The notes under the pieces: model-generated
The model's database searches: none
The model's input: only the letters and a program-made list of their open reading frames with translations
Told to the model about the DNA's origin: nothing
Shown: positions 54,333 to 63,001 of the stretch, piece after piece
How the letters are laid out: each line of letters starts with the position of its first letter
How positions within the stretch are numbered: the stretch's first letter is position 1
Assembly: GCF_035920445.1 (NCBI RefSeq)
Contig: NZ_CP109162.1
Span: forward strand, 4,402,001-4,466,000
DNA: 64,000 nucleotides
Direction of reading: 5' to 3'
Source of the DNA: Nocardia sp. NBC_01730
GTDB lineage: Bacteria; Actinomycetota; Actinomycetes; Mycobacteriales; Mycobacteriaceae
Made by a program: the position numbers and the translations under genes

Positions 54333-54463
54333 GTCCGCGCCTCGCCGACGCTCGGCTCCGACATGACCGAGAACTCGGCTGTTCCCGTGGTTCGCTCGCT
54401 GCGCTCGGCTGTGCCCGTGGTTCGCTCGGTGCGCTCGCCTGTGCCCGTGGTTCGCTCGCTCAC
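54329..54463 (-). CDS. Mini-ORF 1 (44 codons) between adnA and adnB, with 30-bp repeats
   Basis: GTG at 54463 overlaps the adnA stop and reads MSERTTGTGERTERTTG, repeating a 10-residue unit (ERTTGTAERS) about three times, then ends MSEPSVGEART. Its TGA overlaps mini-ORF 2's ATG. The MSER start and the VGEA(R) end match the cassettes at 12.7 and 14.8 kb. Together the two mini-ORFs keep unbroken translational coupling from adnA to adnB. Confidence 0.5.
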   Translation of the reverse strand: MSERTTGTGERTERTTGTAERSERTTGTAEFSVMSEPSVGEART

Positions 54464-57400
54464 TCGTCGGTCACCTGTCTTCCGCGATCCTGCACAGGGC
54501 AGCTGCCGGCCACCGCGCAGTGGCGGCAGCCGTCGTTGCGCATGGCGATGTAGCTCGGGCCCTGAGTGGCCGCGGCGGCTTCGTGAATCGTCGTGCGCCA
54601 CTTGTCGAGTGCCTCGGCATCCAGCGCGGGCTGCATACGCTGAGTCGCGCCCTCCTTGCTGCTCGGTTTGGCGACGTAGACCAGGCGGGCCCCGCCGGGC
54701 TCGCCGATCGGTTCGGTTCCGCCCGTGGCTTCGGATTCGACCGCCGCGTCGAGGGCTCCGGTGGCGGCCGCCACCTGGTAGGTCGCCAACTGGGCATGGT
54801 CGACGGCGGCCTGCTTCGTGACCGGCGACTTTCCGGTCTTCACATCCACGATCACGAAGCGCCCCAGTGCATCTCGCTCCAGCCGGTCGACGCGGCCCCG
54901 GATTCGCACGGCGGGTTCGTCTTCGGTCCGGGCAGGCAGCACACAGTCGACCGGAACCTCGACCCCGGCCTGGGTGAGTTCGCTGCGGGTGTTGCGCACC
55001 CAGGCCATGAACGTCTCCAGCATGGCCTCGGTGCGGCGCAGCTCCTGCCGGGAGTGCCAGCCCGAACCGGGATCCACCGCCCGCCATGCGCGGTCCAGCG
55101 CCGCTCGCACCTGCGCCTCGGGTACTTTGCCCGCAAGCGCCTGCACCAGCGTGTGCACCAGGTTGCCCTTCACGGCATGCGGATTGTCGCCGTCGGTGCC
55201 GCCGTGGCGTTCCAGCGCCCAGCGCAGCGGGCAGGTGCGCAGCAGCTCGACGGTGGAAGGCGAAAGGCCCACCGTGCCTTCGTCTTCAGCCCACAGCGGA
55301 CGCTGCGAGCTCAGTTCGGCTGTGCCGTACCAGTCGTCGGGATGGGTGCCACGCACGCCCGCGTCCGCGAGGCGCGCCAGCTGATGCGCGGCACGCCGCC
55401 TGCGCCGCGGGTCGGCGTCGGGATCGCACACCACGCCGCGCAATTCGGCCACTAGCGAGTGCATCACCAGGGCACGGCCGGGATCGACGACCGGAAGCGC
55501 GCCGGACTCACTGTCGTCGTCGTGTCCGAGCAACTCGGTGAGGAACCGCGACGGCACCAGATCCCGTTCGCCGGACACCGACTCCACGGCGGTCACGAGC
55601 AGGGATCGGCGGGCCCGGCTGCACGCGACGAGCAGCAACCTGCGCTCCTCGGCGAGGATCGGAGCCGCGCGGCTCACCCGCTCCCCCGCATCGACCACGC
55701 CCGCGGTGAGGTCGACCAGGTCCTCGGTGTGCAGCAGGGTGCCGCGCGACCGCGGGTTGGGCCAGATCCCTTCCTGCACCGCCGCGACCGCGACCACATC
55801 CCACTCCCGGCCCGCGGCGGCGTGCGCGCTCAGCAGTGCCACCGCCGCACCCGGCGCGGTGCGCGGTGCGGCGTCGTTCGGGATCTCCTGCTGGAGCAGG
55901 TAATCGACGAAACCTTCGATACTCGCCCGCGGCAACCGGTCGACATAGGCGGCGGCTGCGTCGAACAGTCCGACTGCCGCGTCCAGATCGCGGTCGGCCT
56001 GCATGCCGACCGCGCCGCCGCGCTCGGATTGCGCCACCCAGCGCCGCTCGAGCCGGGAGCCGGTCCACAGCGCCCACAGCACGTCCTCCAGGCCCGCGCC
56101 GCGCCTGCGCGCCTTGCGCGCCCGGTCCAGCGCGTCGAGCACCCGGCGCAGCGGTGCCGCCTCGACCGGGGTGAGCCCGTCCAGGATCGCCAGGTCGCCG
56201 GACCCGATCAGCAGGTCACGCAGCACCTGCGCGGAGGGGAGGTCGATCTCGCCGCTGCGACCCGGCGGCTGTTCGTCGCTCGTGGATCGGGCCCCGCCGG
56301 AGGTCGGTGCCTCCTCGGACCCGTTGCGTGCCAACTCCAGCACCGCGCGCCGGACGCCGCGCCGCAATCTGCGCAACGCGATCTGGTCCGCGCCGCCGAG
56401 CGGCCCTGCCAGCAGATCGAGAGCGTCCTCCGGCTCGAAGTCCGGTTCCGCGCCGTGCTCGCGCGACGCCTCCCCGGCCAGCACCGCGCGAAGCGACAGC
56501 AACATCCAGGCCGCGCCGCGCCTGCGCGCCAGCGGAGTGTCGAGCGCGGGCTGCTGCACCGGCACGCCCGCCGCCAGCAGCGCGCGCCGCAGCGGCGCCA
56601 GCGACAGCGGCACCGAACGGACGATCACCGCCATCCGCGACCACGGCACCCCGGCGGTGAGGTGCGAGCGGCGCAAATGGTCGGCGATGAGCGCGGCCTC
56701 CTTCGCCGGGGTGGCGAGCACGCGGACCCGCACCTCGGTGCCGTCGTCGTCCGGTTCGGTCGCGCCGCGCGGCAGGGGAAGGCGCTGCGGCGCCGCGCCG
56801 GGCAGGCGCGCCGCGATGCGCGCGACCGCGAGCCGCACCTGGCCGCTGAAACGATGGTTTTCTCGCAGGACGACGCGCTGGCTGTCCGGCGCGTCCAGGT
56901 CGGCGAGGAAGCGAGCGTCGGCGCCGCGGAAGGCGAAGACAGCCTGATCGGGATCGCCCGCGATCACCGTGGTCCGCGCGCTGTGCCCGATCGCCTTGAC
57001 CAGGATCGCCGCCTGCGGGTCGAGGTGCTGTGCGTCGTCGACGAAGAGGTATCGAATTCTGGTTCGTTCCGCGGCAAGCAGATTCGGGTCGGCGGCCAGC
57101 GCGTCCAGCGCCGCGCCGACCAGTTCGGCGGCATCCAGCGCGGGCGCCGTCGCCTCCGGCGCCTCCACGCCGACCGACCAGCGCAGCAGCATCGTCTGCT
57201 CGTAGCGGATGGCGAACCTGCCCGCCGCCACCCATTCCGGCTTGGCGCGCTCGCGCCCGAGCCGCACCAGATCCTCCGGCCCGATACCGCGCTCGGTGGC
57301 CCGGAGCATGAGGTCACGCAACTGCTCGGCGAACCCGCCGAGCGCGAGCGCGGGCCGCAACCGCTCCGGCCACTGTCCTGGCGCGCCCTCGGCAATATCG

Positions 57401-57918
57401 GCCAGGTCACCGCGCAGCATCTCGCGCAGCACCGCGTCCTGCTCCGCACCGGTCAGCAACCGCGGCGGCGGATTGCCGTGCGCCGTGGCGTGCCTGCGCA
57501 GGACCGAGAAGGCATACGAGTGCAGCGTGCGCACCAGCGGCTCACGGGTAGCGCCGGGCACTCCGCCCTCGGCGCCGGGTTCCGGCCCGGACAACCGCGC
57601 CGTAACGGCATCGCGCACGGCACTTGCCGCCTGCTTCGAATGGGCGAGCACCAGCACCGATTCGGGGTCGGCCCCGTCCGCGATGCGCGCAGCGGCGACG
57701 TCGACCAGCAGGGCCGTCTTGCCCGTACCCGGTCCGCCGAGCACCTGCCAGGGCCGCCAACCCGAACGGGTCGGCCCCGCCTCGGCCGAGGCGTCCACCA
57801 GCGCGCGAACGTCGGCGCCCCACACCCGCGCCGGGGGCGCCACCACATTCCGGCGAACAAGTCGCACCGCGCCATCCGATCGCACCACGCGGGCTATTGC
57901 AACAGACACGACCGACAC
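54460..57918 (-). CDS. adnA: AdnA helicase-nuclease subunit
   Basis: 1152 residues. N-terminal helicase with Walker A GGPGTGKTALLVDVAAARIA near 58, the motif II region YLFVDDAQHLDPQAAILVKA, VIAGDPDQAVFAFRGAD and HAAAGREWDVVAVAAVQEG. C-terminal RecB-like nuclease: FVIVDVKTGKSPV and QLATYQVAAATG near 1070. Fe-S cluster Cys: LLRTCPLRW plus CRHCAVAGSC near the end, as in AddB/AdnA. It forms the AdnAB end-resection machine with AdnB. The GTG start (VSVVSVAIARVVRSDG) is approximate. Divergent from lipV. Confidence 0.9.
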   Translation of the reverse strand: MSVVSVAIARVVRSDGAVRLVRRNVVAPPARVWGADVRALVDASAEAGPTRSGWRPWQVLGGPGTGKTALLVDVAAARIADGADPESVLVLAHSKQAASAVRDAVTARLSGPEPGAEGGVPGATREPLVRTLHSYAFSVLRRHATAHGNPPPRLLTGAEQDAVLREMLRGDLADIAEGAPGQWPERLRPALALGGFAEQLRDLMLRATERGIGPEDLVRLGRERAKPEWVAAGRFAIRYEQTMLLRWSVGVEAPEATAPALDAAELVGAALDALAADPNLLAAERTRIRYLFVDDAQHLDPQAAILVKAIGHSARTTVIAGDPDQAVFAFRGADARFLADLDAPDSQRVVLRENHRFSGQVRLAVARIAARLPGAAPQRLPLPRGATEPDDDGTEVRVRVLATPAKEAALIADHLRRSHLTAGVPWSRMAVIVRSVPLSLAPLRRALLAAGVPVQQPALDTPLARRRGAAWMLLSLRAVLAGEASREHGAEPDFEPEDALDLLAGPLGGADQIALRRLRRGVRRAVLELARNGSEEAPTSGGARSTSDEQPPGRSGEIDLPSAQVLRDLLIGSGDLAILDGLTPVEAAPLRRVLDALDRARKARRRGAGLEDVLWALWTGSRLERRWVAQSERGGAVGMQADRDLDAAVGLFDAAAAYVDRLPRASIEGFVDYLLQQEIPNDAAPRTAPGAAVALLSAHAAAGREWDVVAVAAVQEGIWPNPRSRGTLLHTEDLVDLTAGVVDAGERVSRAAPILAEERRLLLVACSRARRSLLVTAVESVSGERDLVPSRFLTELLGHDDDSESGALPVVDPGRALVMHSLVAELRGVVCDPDADPRRRRRAAHQLARLADAGVRGTHPDDWYGTAELSSQRPLWAEDEGTVGLSPSTVELLRTCPLRWALERHGGTDGDNPHAVKGNLVHTLVQALAGKVPEAQVRAALDRAWRAVDPGSGWHSRQELRRTEAMLETFMAWVRNTRSELTQAGVEVPVDCVLPARTEDEPAVRIRGRVDRLERDALGRFVIVDVKTGKSPVTKQAAVDHAQLATYQVAAATGALDAAVESEATGGTEPIGEPGGARLVYVAKPSSKEGATQRMQPALDAEALDKWRTTIHEAAAATQGPSYIAMRNDGCRHCAVAGSCPVQDRGRQVTDE

Positions 57919-57981
57919 GCCGTCACACCCCTCCGCACGACTCGCCCTGCGCCCGATTCCCGCGCAGGTCAAAATGGACCG

Positions 57982-58758
57982 GTGTCTGTATTGAATGTCC
58001 ACCGGTTCGGTCCCGCGTCGGGACCGGTGGTGCTCGCCCTGCACGGCGTGACCGGCCATGGCAAACGCTGGGAAGACCTGGCAAACCGGCACCTGCCCGA
58101 CGTCCGCGTCCTCGCCCCAGACCTGCGCGGACACGGTCGCTCGACGCCGCTGCCGCCGTGGAACTTCGAGACCGTCGTCGCGGACCTGATCGAGCTGCTC
58201 GCCGCGGAGGCCGACGGACCGGTGGTGGTGGTCGCGCACTCGTTCGGCGGTGCGTGTGCACTGCATCTCGCCCACAGCCATCCGGAGCTGGTGCGCTCGC
58301 TCGTGCTGCTCGACCCGGCCATCGCGCTGGAACCGGAGTTGCTCAACGAGATCGCGCTGTCCACGCTTGTCTCGGCCGACTACGACAGCACCGAGGAGGC
58401 CCGTCAGGACAAGCTCGGCACCGGCTGGGGCGACGTGGAGCCACGCCTGCTCGAGGCCGAACTCACCGAACATCTGATGCCCACCGCGGACGGACGTTTC
58501 GGGTGGCGGATGAGCCTGCCCGCGATCACCTCCTACTGGGGCCAGCTGGCGCGCCACTGGGTGTTGCCTCCCGCCGACCTGCCGACGGTGCTGGTGCAGG
58601 CGATGAAGGTCGACCCGCCTTTCGTCACGCCGGAGTTCCGCGCGGCGCTCACCGCGCGCATGGGCGAGAGCCTGGCCGTGCACGATTGGAATTGCGATCA
58701 CATGGTCACCCAGGCGCATCCGGCCGAGACCGCCGAACTCGTCCGCTCGGTACTCTGA
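57982..58758 (+). CDS. Alpha/beta hydrolase (LipV-like)
   Basis: 258 residues. Oxyanion region ALHGVTGHGKRWEDLA near 20, DLRGHGRSTPLPPWNF near 50, nucleophile Ser in VVAHSFGGACALHLA near 90, and the acid/His region near the end (WNCDHMVTQAHPAET). An esterase or lipase; M. tuberculosis LipV (Rv3203) is at the same place. GTG 57982 lies 63 bp from the divergent adnA start. The substrate is unknown. Confidence 0.85.
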   Translation: MSVLNVHRFGPASGPVVLALHGVTGHGKRWEDLANRHLPDVRVLAPDLRGHGRSTPLPPWNFETVVADLIELLAAEADGPVVVVAHSFGGACALHLAHSHPELVRSLVLLDPAIALEPELLNEIALSTLVSADYDSTEEARQDKLGTGWGDVEPRLLEAELTEHLMPTADGRFGWRMSLPAITSYWGQLARHWVLPPADLPTVLVQAMKVDPPFVTPEFRAALTARMGESLAVHDWNCDHMVTQAHPAETAELVRSVL

Positions 58759-58762
58759 TTCG

Positions 58763-59068
58763 ATGCCCACCACCGATGCTCAGGTCGAGCAGGTGCGCGC
58801 TCTGGTGGCCTCGATCCCGGTGGGCCGGGTGGCTACCTACGGTGACATCGCCGCGGCGGCGGGGCTGTCCACCCCGCGCACAGTGGGCTGGATCATGCGC
58901 ACAGACGCCGCCGACCTGCCCTGGCATCGGGTGATCGGCGCGGGCGGCAAGCCCGCCGCGCATGTGGCCGGCCGCCAGCTGCGGCTGCTCGCCGAGGAGG
59001 GCGTGCCGATCCGGGACGGGCGAGTGGACCTGCGCGCCGCACGCTTTCCGTTCCTTTCCACGCGCTGA
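58763..59068 (+). CDS. Alkyltransferase-like (ATL) protein
   Basis: 101 residues of the MGMT C-terminal fold: IPVGRVATYGDIAAAAGLST, then GWIMRTD. The active-site motif reads PWHRVI instead of PCHRV, so the acceptor Cys is Trp and it cannot take up alkyl groups. ATL proteins bind O6-alkylguanine and flag it for nucleotide excision repair. It starts 4 bp after the LipV-like stop, so the two form an operon (Rv3203-Rv3204 order). Confidence 0.9.
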   Translation: MPTTDAQVEQVRALVASIPVGRVATYGDIAAAAGLSTPRTVGWIMRTDAADLPWHRVIGAGGKPAAHVAGRQLRLLAEEGVPIRDGRVDLRAARFPFLSTR

Positions 59069-59114
59069 TTCGAAAGACTTCCGGGCCGGGCACGCGCCCA
59101 GTACCGTTGATTTC

Positions 59115-59870
59115 ATGTCCACCCGCCTGGTATGTGTCGTGTTCGACGCGGACCAGCCGCGGTTCGTCGCGGACTTCTGGGCCGAACTGCTCGGCTGGCC
59201 CGTAACCCTCGACCGCTCCGACGAAGTGAACGTCGCGGCGCCCGATCCCGACGGCCTCGACATCGCCCTCGCCTTCCTGCCTGCCGCGTGGGCGAAGAGC
59301 GGCAAGAACCGCATGCACCTCGATCTGGCCAGCCGCTCGATCGACCATCAGCGCACCCAGGTGGACCGGGCACTTGCGCTCGGTGCGCACCCCGTCGACA
59401 TCGGCCAGGGCGCGGTGCCATGGGTGGTACTCGCCGATCCCGAGGGCAACGAGTTCTGCGTGCTGGAGCCGAGGGACGAGTACGTGGACACGGGCGCCGT
59501 GGCGGCCATGGTGGTCGACACGCGCGACCCGGCGCGTCTCGCCGAATTCTGGACAGCCGCCTCCGGCTGGCCGGTCACGCACCGCGATGCGCGGGTGACC
59601 GGTCTGCGTTCGGCAACCGGCCTCGGCTCCTGGCTGGAGTTCGTGCACACAGCTGACCACAGGTCCGGCCGAACCAGGCTGCACCTGGATCTCACCTCGT
59701 TTCCGGCCGATGACCAGGCCGCGGAGGTGGCCAGGCTCCGCGCCGCCGGTGCGACACCGCGCATGCCGAGCGCCGCGGATTCCGGCCGTGCCGACTGCCT
59801 TGCGCTCGCTGATCCGGAAAGCAACGAGTTCCGTCTGCGTCGGCCGGTCCGCGACTGGTCGACCGCGTGA
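59115..59870 (+). CDS. VOC two-domain protein
   Basis: 251 residues, two tandem VOC modules: RFVADFWAELLGWPVTLDR near 16 and RLAEFWTAASGWPVTHRD near 140, each ending in an ADPEGNEF or ADPESNEF metal/ligand edge. Typical of Glyoxalase_6-type actinobacterial proteins. Substrate unknown. ATG 59115 lies 46 bp after the ATL stop. Confidence 0.85.
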   Translation: MSTRLVCVVFDADQPRFVADFWAELLGWPVTLDRSDEVNVAAPDPDGLDIALAFLPAAWAKSGKNRMHLDLASRSIDHQRTQVDRALALGAHPVDIGQGAVPWVVLADPEGNEFCVLEPRDEYVDTGAVAAMVVDTRDPARLAEFWTAASGWPVTHRDARVTGLRSATGLGSWLEFVHTADHRSGRTRLHLDLTSFPADDQAAEVARLRAAGATPRMPSAADSGRADCLALADPESNEFRLRRPVRDWSTA

Positions 59871-59952
59871 TCCACGCCGTCCGCTGCCCGGCTTTCCGGT
59901 AGCGACGAATTAGCATGTCCGCCATGGTGCACCTAGCTCGAGGTCGTGGCGT

Positions 59953-61695
59953 GTGACGGCCGCCGACGCGATCGTGCTCGCGGGCGGCCGGGCCAGCCGG
60001 ATGGGTGGCGTGGACAAACCCGCCATCATCATCGGCGGTCGCTCCATGCTCGAGGCGGCGCTGGCCGCGGTAGCCTCCTGCACGCACACCGTGGTGGTCG
60101 GACCGCACCGTCCCGAGCTTCCCCCCGAGATCAGGCAGGTCAGGGAGGTGCCGCCGGGGTCGGGGCCGGTGTCGGCGATCGGCGCGGGGCTGCGCGCCCT
60201 CGGGTCGGCCGCGCCGCTTGTGGTGGTGCTCGCGGCCGATCTGCCGTTCCTTTCGGAGTGGACGATCGGCGAACTCGCAAGGCACACCATGGAATCCGGC
60301 GCGGACGCGGTGTTCGCGGCCGACGAGTCGGGGCGCCCGCAGTACCTGATCGGCGTGTGGCGGAGGTCCGCGCTGGCGGCCGCTTTGGACAGGCTGGGCT
60401 CGCTGATCAACCAGCCGATGAAGGCGTTGGTTCCGGACGACTCGGCGATCATCGCGCTGCCCGGGGTCGCCGACTGCGACACCGAGGAGCAGGTGCGGCA
60501 AGCAAGGGCCGCGGTCGGTACGCCGCGCCAGCAGCCACCGGTGGACCTCGACGAGGCGCGAAACATCCTGCGCGGCACGCTCACCCGGCTCACTGCCTAC
60601 GAGGCCGACCTGCGGTCGGTGCGCGGCGCCGCACTCGCGAGCCCGCTGACGGCGGCCGGGCCGCTGCCCCGCTTCGACGTGTCCGCGATGGACGGCTACG
60701 CCGTGTCGGGCGACGGGCCGTGGCGCCTGCGGCGCGATGTCGGCTTCGCAGGCGGACGGCGTCCGGTCGGGCTGCTGTCCGGCGAGGCGCTGCGGATCGC
60801 CACCGGCGCGCACGTACCGGACGACACCACCGGCGTGCTCCGCGACGAGTTCGTCCGCGTCGCCGACGACACCCTTTACCGGCTGCCCGACACTCCGCTC
60901 CGCGACGACATCCGCCGCCGCGGCGAAGACCGCGAACTCGGCGATCTCGTTGCGCCGGACGGGACTCCGGTCACCGCGGCGCTGGTCTCCGCGGCAGCGA
61001 GCGTCGAGGTCACCGCGGCGCCGGTGCGCGGTCCGGTGCGCGCGCGCATCACCATGACCGGTGACGAAATCCGCAGCGAGGGTCCGCTGCAACGGGGCCA
61101 GACACGCGACTCGATCGGACCGATCCTGCCGGAACTGCTGTCCTGGTACGGCATCCGCACCACCGACCGCGTGCACCTGCGCGACACCCCACACGGCTTC
61201 GACGAAGTCCTCGCCGCCGCAGCGGATTGCGACCTGCTGGTGATCGTCGGCGCGACCGGCAGCGGCGCCGCCGACCAACTGCGGGCCGCGGTGACCCGTG
61301 CCGAGGCCCGGATTCTGGTGCGGCGCCTCCGCCTGCGCCCCGGTGGCTCCACCATCGTCGCCGAACTCGCCTCCGGCACCACCGTTCTCGGCCTTCCTGG
61401 TAACCCGTTCGCGGCCGTCGCGACGCTCATGGCATTGGCTCCCGCGATTGTCGCGGGCCGGACCGGCGCAGCCCCGGCACGTCCACTGCGCGGTCCGCTG
61501 CGCAACGCGGCCGCGATCGCGGGCCCGGTCGCGCGCGTCGTTCCCGCCCGCGCCGCCGCCGGGGGCGGCTGGCTCGGCGACCCGGCCATCCGCACCGCCC
61601 ACCTCGGCGGCTTGGTCGACCGCGACGGCCTCGTCATCGTTCCCGTCGATGCCGTCGACGACGCGATCGTCGAATTCCTCCCCCTGCGCGGCTGA
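59953..61695 (+). CDS. MobA-MoeA fusion, molybdenum cofactor synthesis
   Basis: 580 residues. Residues 1-185 are MobA-like (AIVLAGGRASRMGGVDKPAI, VPPGSGPVSAIGAGL, VVVLAADLPFLSEW). Residues 195-580 are MoeA-like: FDVSAMDGYAVSGDG near 240, ITMTGDEIRSEG near 370 and VLGLPGNPFAAVATL near 480. MobA makes the guanine dinucleotide form of the cofactor and MoeA inserts Mo. The MoeA SGGxSxGxxD motif appears here as VGATGSGAADQ, a clear change that may weaken activity. GTG 59953 has GAGG upstream. Confidence 0.85.
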   Translation: MTAADAIVLAGGRASRMGGVDKPAIIIGGRSMLEAALAAVASCTHTVVVGPHRPELPPEIRQVREVPPGSGPVSAIGAGLRALGSAAPLVVVLAADLPFLSEWTIGELARHTMESGADAVFAADESGRPQYLIGVWRRSALAAALDRLGSLINQPMKALVPDDSAIIALPGVADCDTEEQVRQARAAVGTPRQQPPVDLDEARNILRGTLTRLTAYEADLRSVRGAALASPLTAAGPLPRFDVSAMDGYAVSGDGPWRLRRDVGFAGGRRPVGLLSGEALRIATGAHVPDDTTGVLRDEFVRVADDTLYRLPDTPLRDDIRRRGEDRELGDLVAPDGTPVTAALVSAAASVEVTAAPVRGPVRARITMTGDEIRSEGPLQRGQTRDSIGPILPELLSWYGIRTTDRVHLRDTPHGFDEVLAAAADCDLLVIVGATGSGAADQLRAAVTRAEARILVRRLRLRPGGSTIVAELASGTTVLGLPGNPFAAVATLMALAPAIVAGRTGAAPARPLRGPLRNAAAIAGPVARVVPARAAAGGGWLGDPAIRTAHLGGLVDRDGLVIVPVDAVDDAIVEFLPLRG

Positions 61696-62107
61696 GATCG
61701 AAGCGGCTCTCGAAAGTTGCTGTGGCGCTTGATCTTCGAGGCGTAGACGAAAGATTCGCCGCTGGGGATTGCGGCGTCGCGACCGCATCCTGTTTCTAGT
61801 CCCGATATGAGCGTTCGGAAAAATCAGCGCGGCCGTGCACTTCTTGCGCAAGGCGCTCAGAACGGGTGCCCGACTTGACGGTGTCCAGATTTCGGTACAC
61901 GCCGCGGGCACGATCGAAGAAAATGGTCTATTCGCCGCCCAGACGACCGTATTCCTTATCGAAACCACTCCCAATAGGCTCTCTACCTGCGGAAATATCA
62001 CGTTACGGCCGCTAAATCCCATATTTTTCCGGTCCCCTTCCGGAAGCGAAATCTGATGGCTATCGTGTGTGTGGTTAGGCGAATATCAATCACCCGGAAA
62101 GGACCGA
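61696..62107. other. Intergenic region, no gene seen
   Basis: About 410 bp with no coding bias. The last 100 bp are less GC-rich (a run like CCCATATTTTTCCGG at 62018-62032) and probably hold the promoter of the small gene that follows. Confidence 0.5.
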
Positions 62108-62293
62108 GTGGAGATGGCTGAAAAGTCTAAGAAAGCGCCTAAGAAAATGCCGAAGCAGATGCCGAGGCAGCAGCAACAACAGCGCCAGGAGCAGGGCATG
62201 CCCGAGAGCGCGAATCCCGAAGGCCGCCGGTCGGGCAACCAGCGCCAGTCGGAGACACCCGACCGGCGCGGCGAGCAGGACCGCCGCTACTAA
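62108..62293 (+). CDS. Small basic, Gln-rich protein
   Basis: 61 residues: VEMAEKSKKAPKKMPKQMPR, then a QQQQQ run, then a charged tail ending RRGEQDRRY. No hydrophobic segment; predicted disordered and nucleic-acid-binding-like in charge, but with no known domain. GTG 62108 has AAGGA at a good distance; ATG 62114 is the alternative. A strong hairpin follows, supporting a real transcription unit. Confidence 0.6.
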   Translation: MEMAEKSKKAPKKMPKQMPRQQQQQRQEQGMPESANPEGRRSGNQRQSETPDRRGEQDRRY

Positions 62294-62312
62294 CTGATCT
62301 GTACCACACCGC

Positions 62313-62343
62313 GCCGCCGGTTCCCTCCTCCGGGACCGGCGGC
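62313..62343 (+). terminator. Hairpin after the small basic gene
   Basis: GCCGCCGGTTCCC, a 6-base loop and GGGACCGGCGGC form a 12-bp stem 20 bp past the stop. No T-run. Confidence 0.65.
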
Positions 62344-62570
62344 GGCGGTCGTGTGGACACCCTGCGCGACCACACGCCGACCGGCACCACCCCACAGCGC
62401 AGGACCGATTCAGGATCGAAGCCGTCGAGCGCGAAGCGGAATTCATTGCGAAACAGGCGAATCGGCGCGCACCACGCTTACCCGCGAAGTAATTGCCCGG
62501 CTCAGCGGGGCGACCTACGTTCGACTCGGCGTCGCATTCCGGCGGCCGCACCGAACTCGAGGAGCCGATC

Positions 62571-62921
62571 ATGTCCGCCTATGGCTTCGCCCATCTGCGC
62601 GGCCGCACGCCGCACGTCGATATCCTCGAGTACCTGGAGCGCATCCAGGCCACCCTCGATCCGTTCGGCGGCCGCTTCGTCATCCACGGACCGCCTACCG
62701 AGGTCGTGGAGGGCAGTTGGCCAGGCAGCATGGTGCTGATCGAATTCCCCGGCATGACCGAGGCCCGCGAGTGGTACCGCTCGCCCGCCTATCAGGCGAT
62801 TCTGCCGCTGCGCGCCGACCACATCGAGGGCGACCTGCTGCTGATCGAGGGGGTCGGCTCGAACTACGACCCGCGCGAACGAGCCGCGAAGCTGCGCGCC
62901 GAGGCGGCCGGAGCAGCCTGA
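62571..62921 (+). CDS. DUF1330-family protein
   Basis: 116 residues of the dimeric ferredoxin-like fold: VDILEYLERIQATLDPFGGR near 16, SMVLIEFPGMTEAREWYRSP near 50 and AYQAILPLRADHIEGDLLLI near 72, all DUF1330 hallmarks. Function unknown. GAGGAG supports ATG 62571. Confidence 0.85.
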   Translation: MSAYGFAHLRGRTPHVDILEYLERIQATLDPFGGRFVIHGPPTEVVEGSWPGSMVLIEFPGMTEAREWYRSPAYQAILPLRADHIEGDLLLIEGVGSNYDPRERAAKLRAEAAGAA

Positions 62922-63001
62922 CGCGGGTGTCGGCCGTCGACCGGCGTCCGATACCGTCGACCAGGCACGACACCGCTCGACGCGACGAAGGATGTTGCCT
63001 G

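Noticed and set aside
55459..57980. Very long open frame on the plus strand opposite adnA
   Set aside because: It has Arg/Gln/His-rich composition typical of the antisense of high-GC genes and no ribosome site; its only convincing part is the in-frame LipV-like gene at its 3' end.
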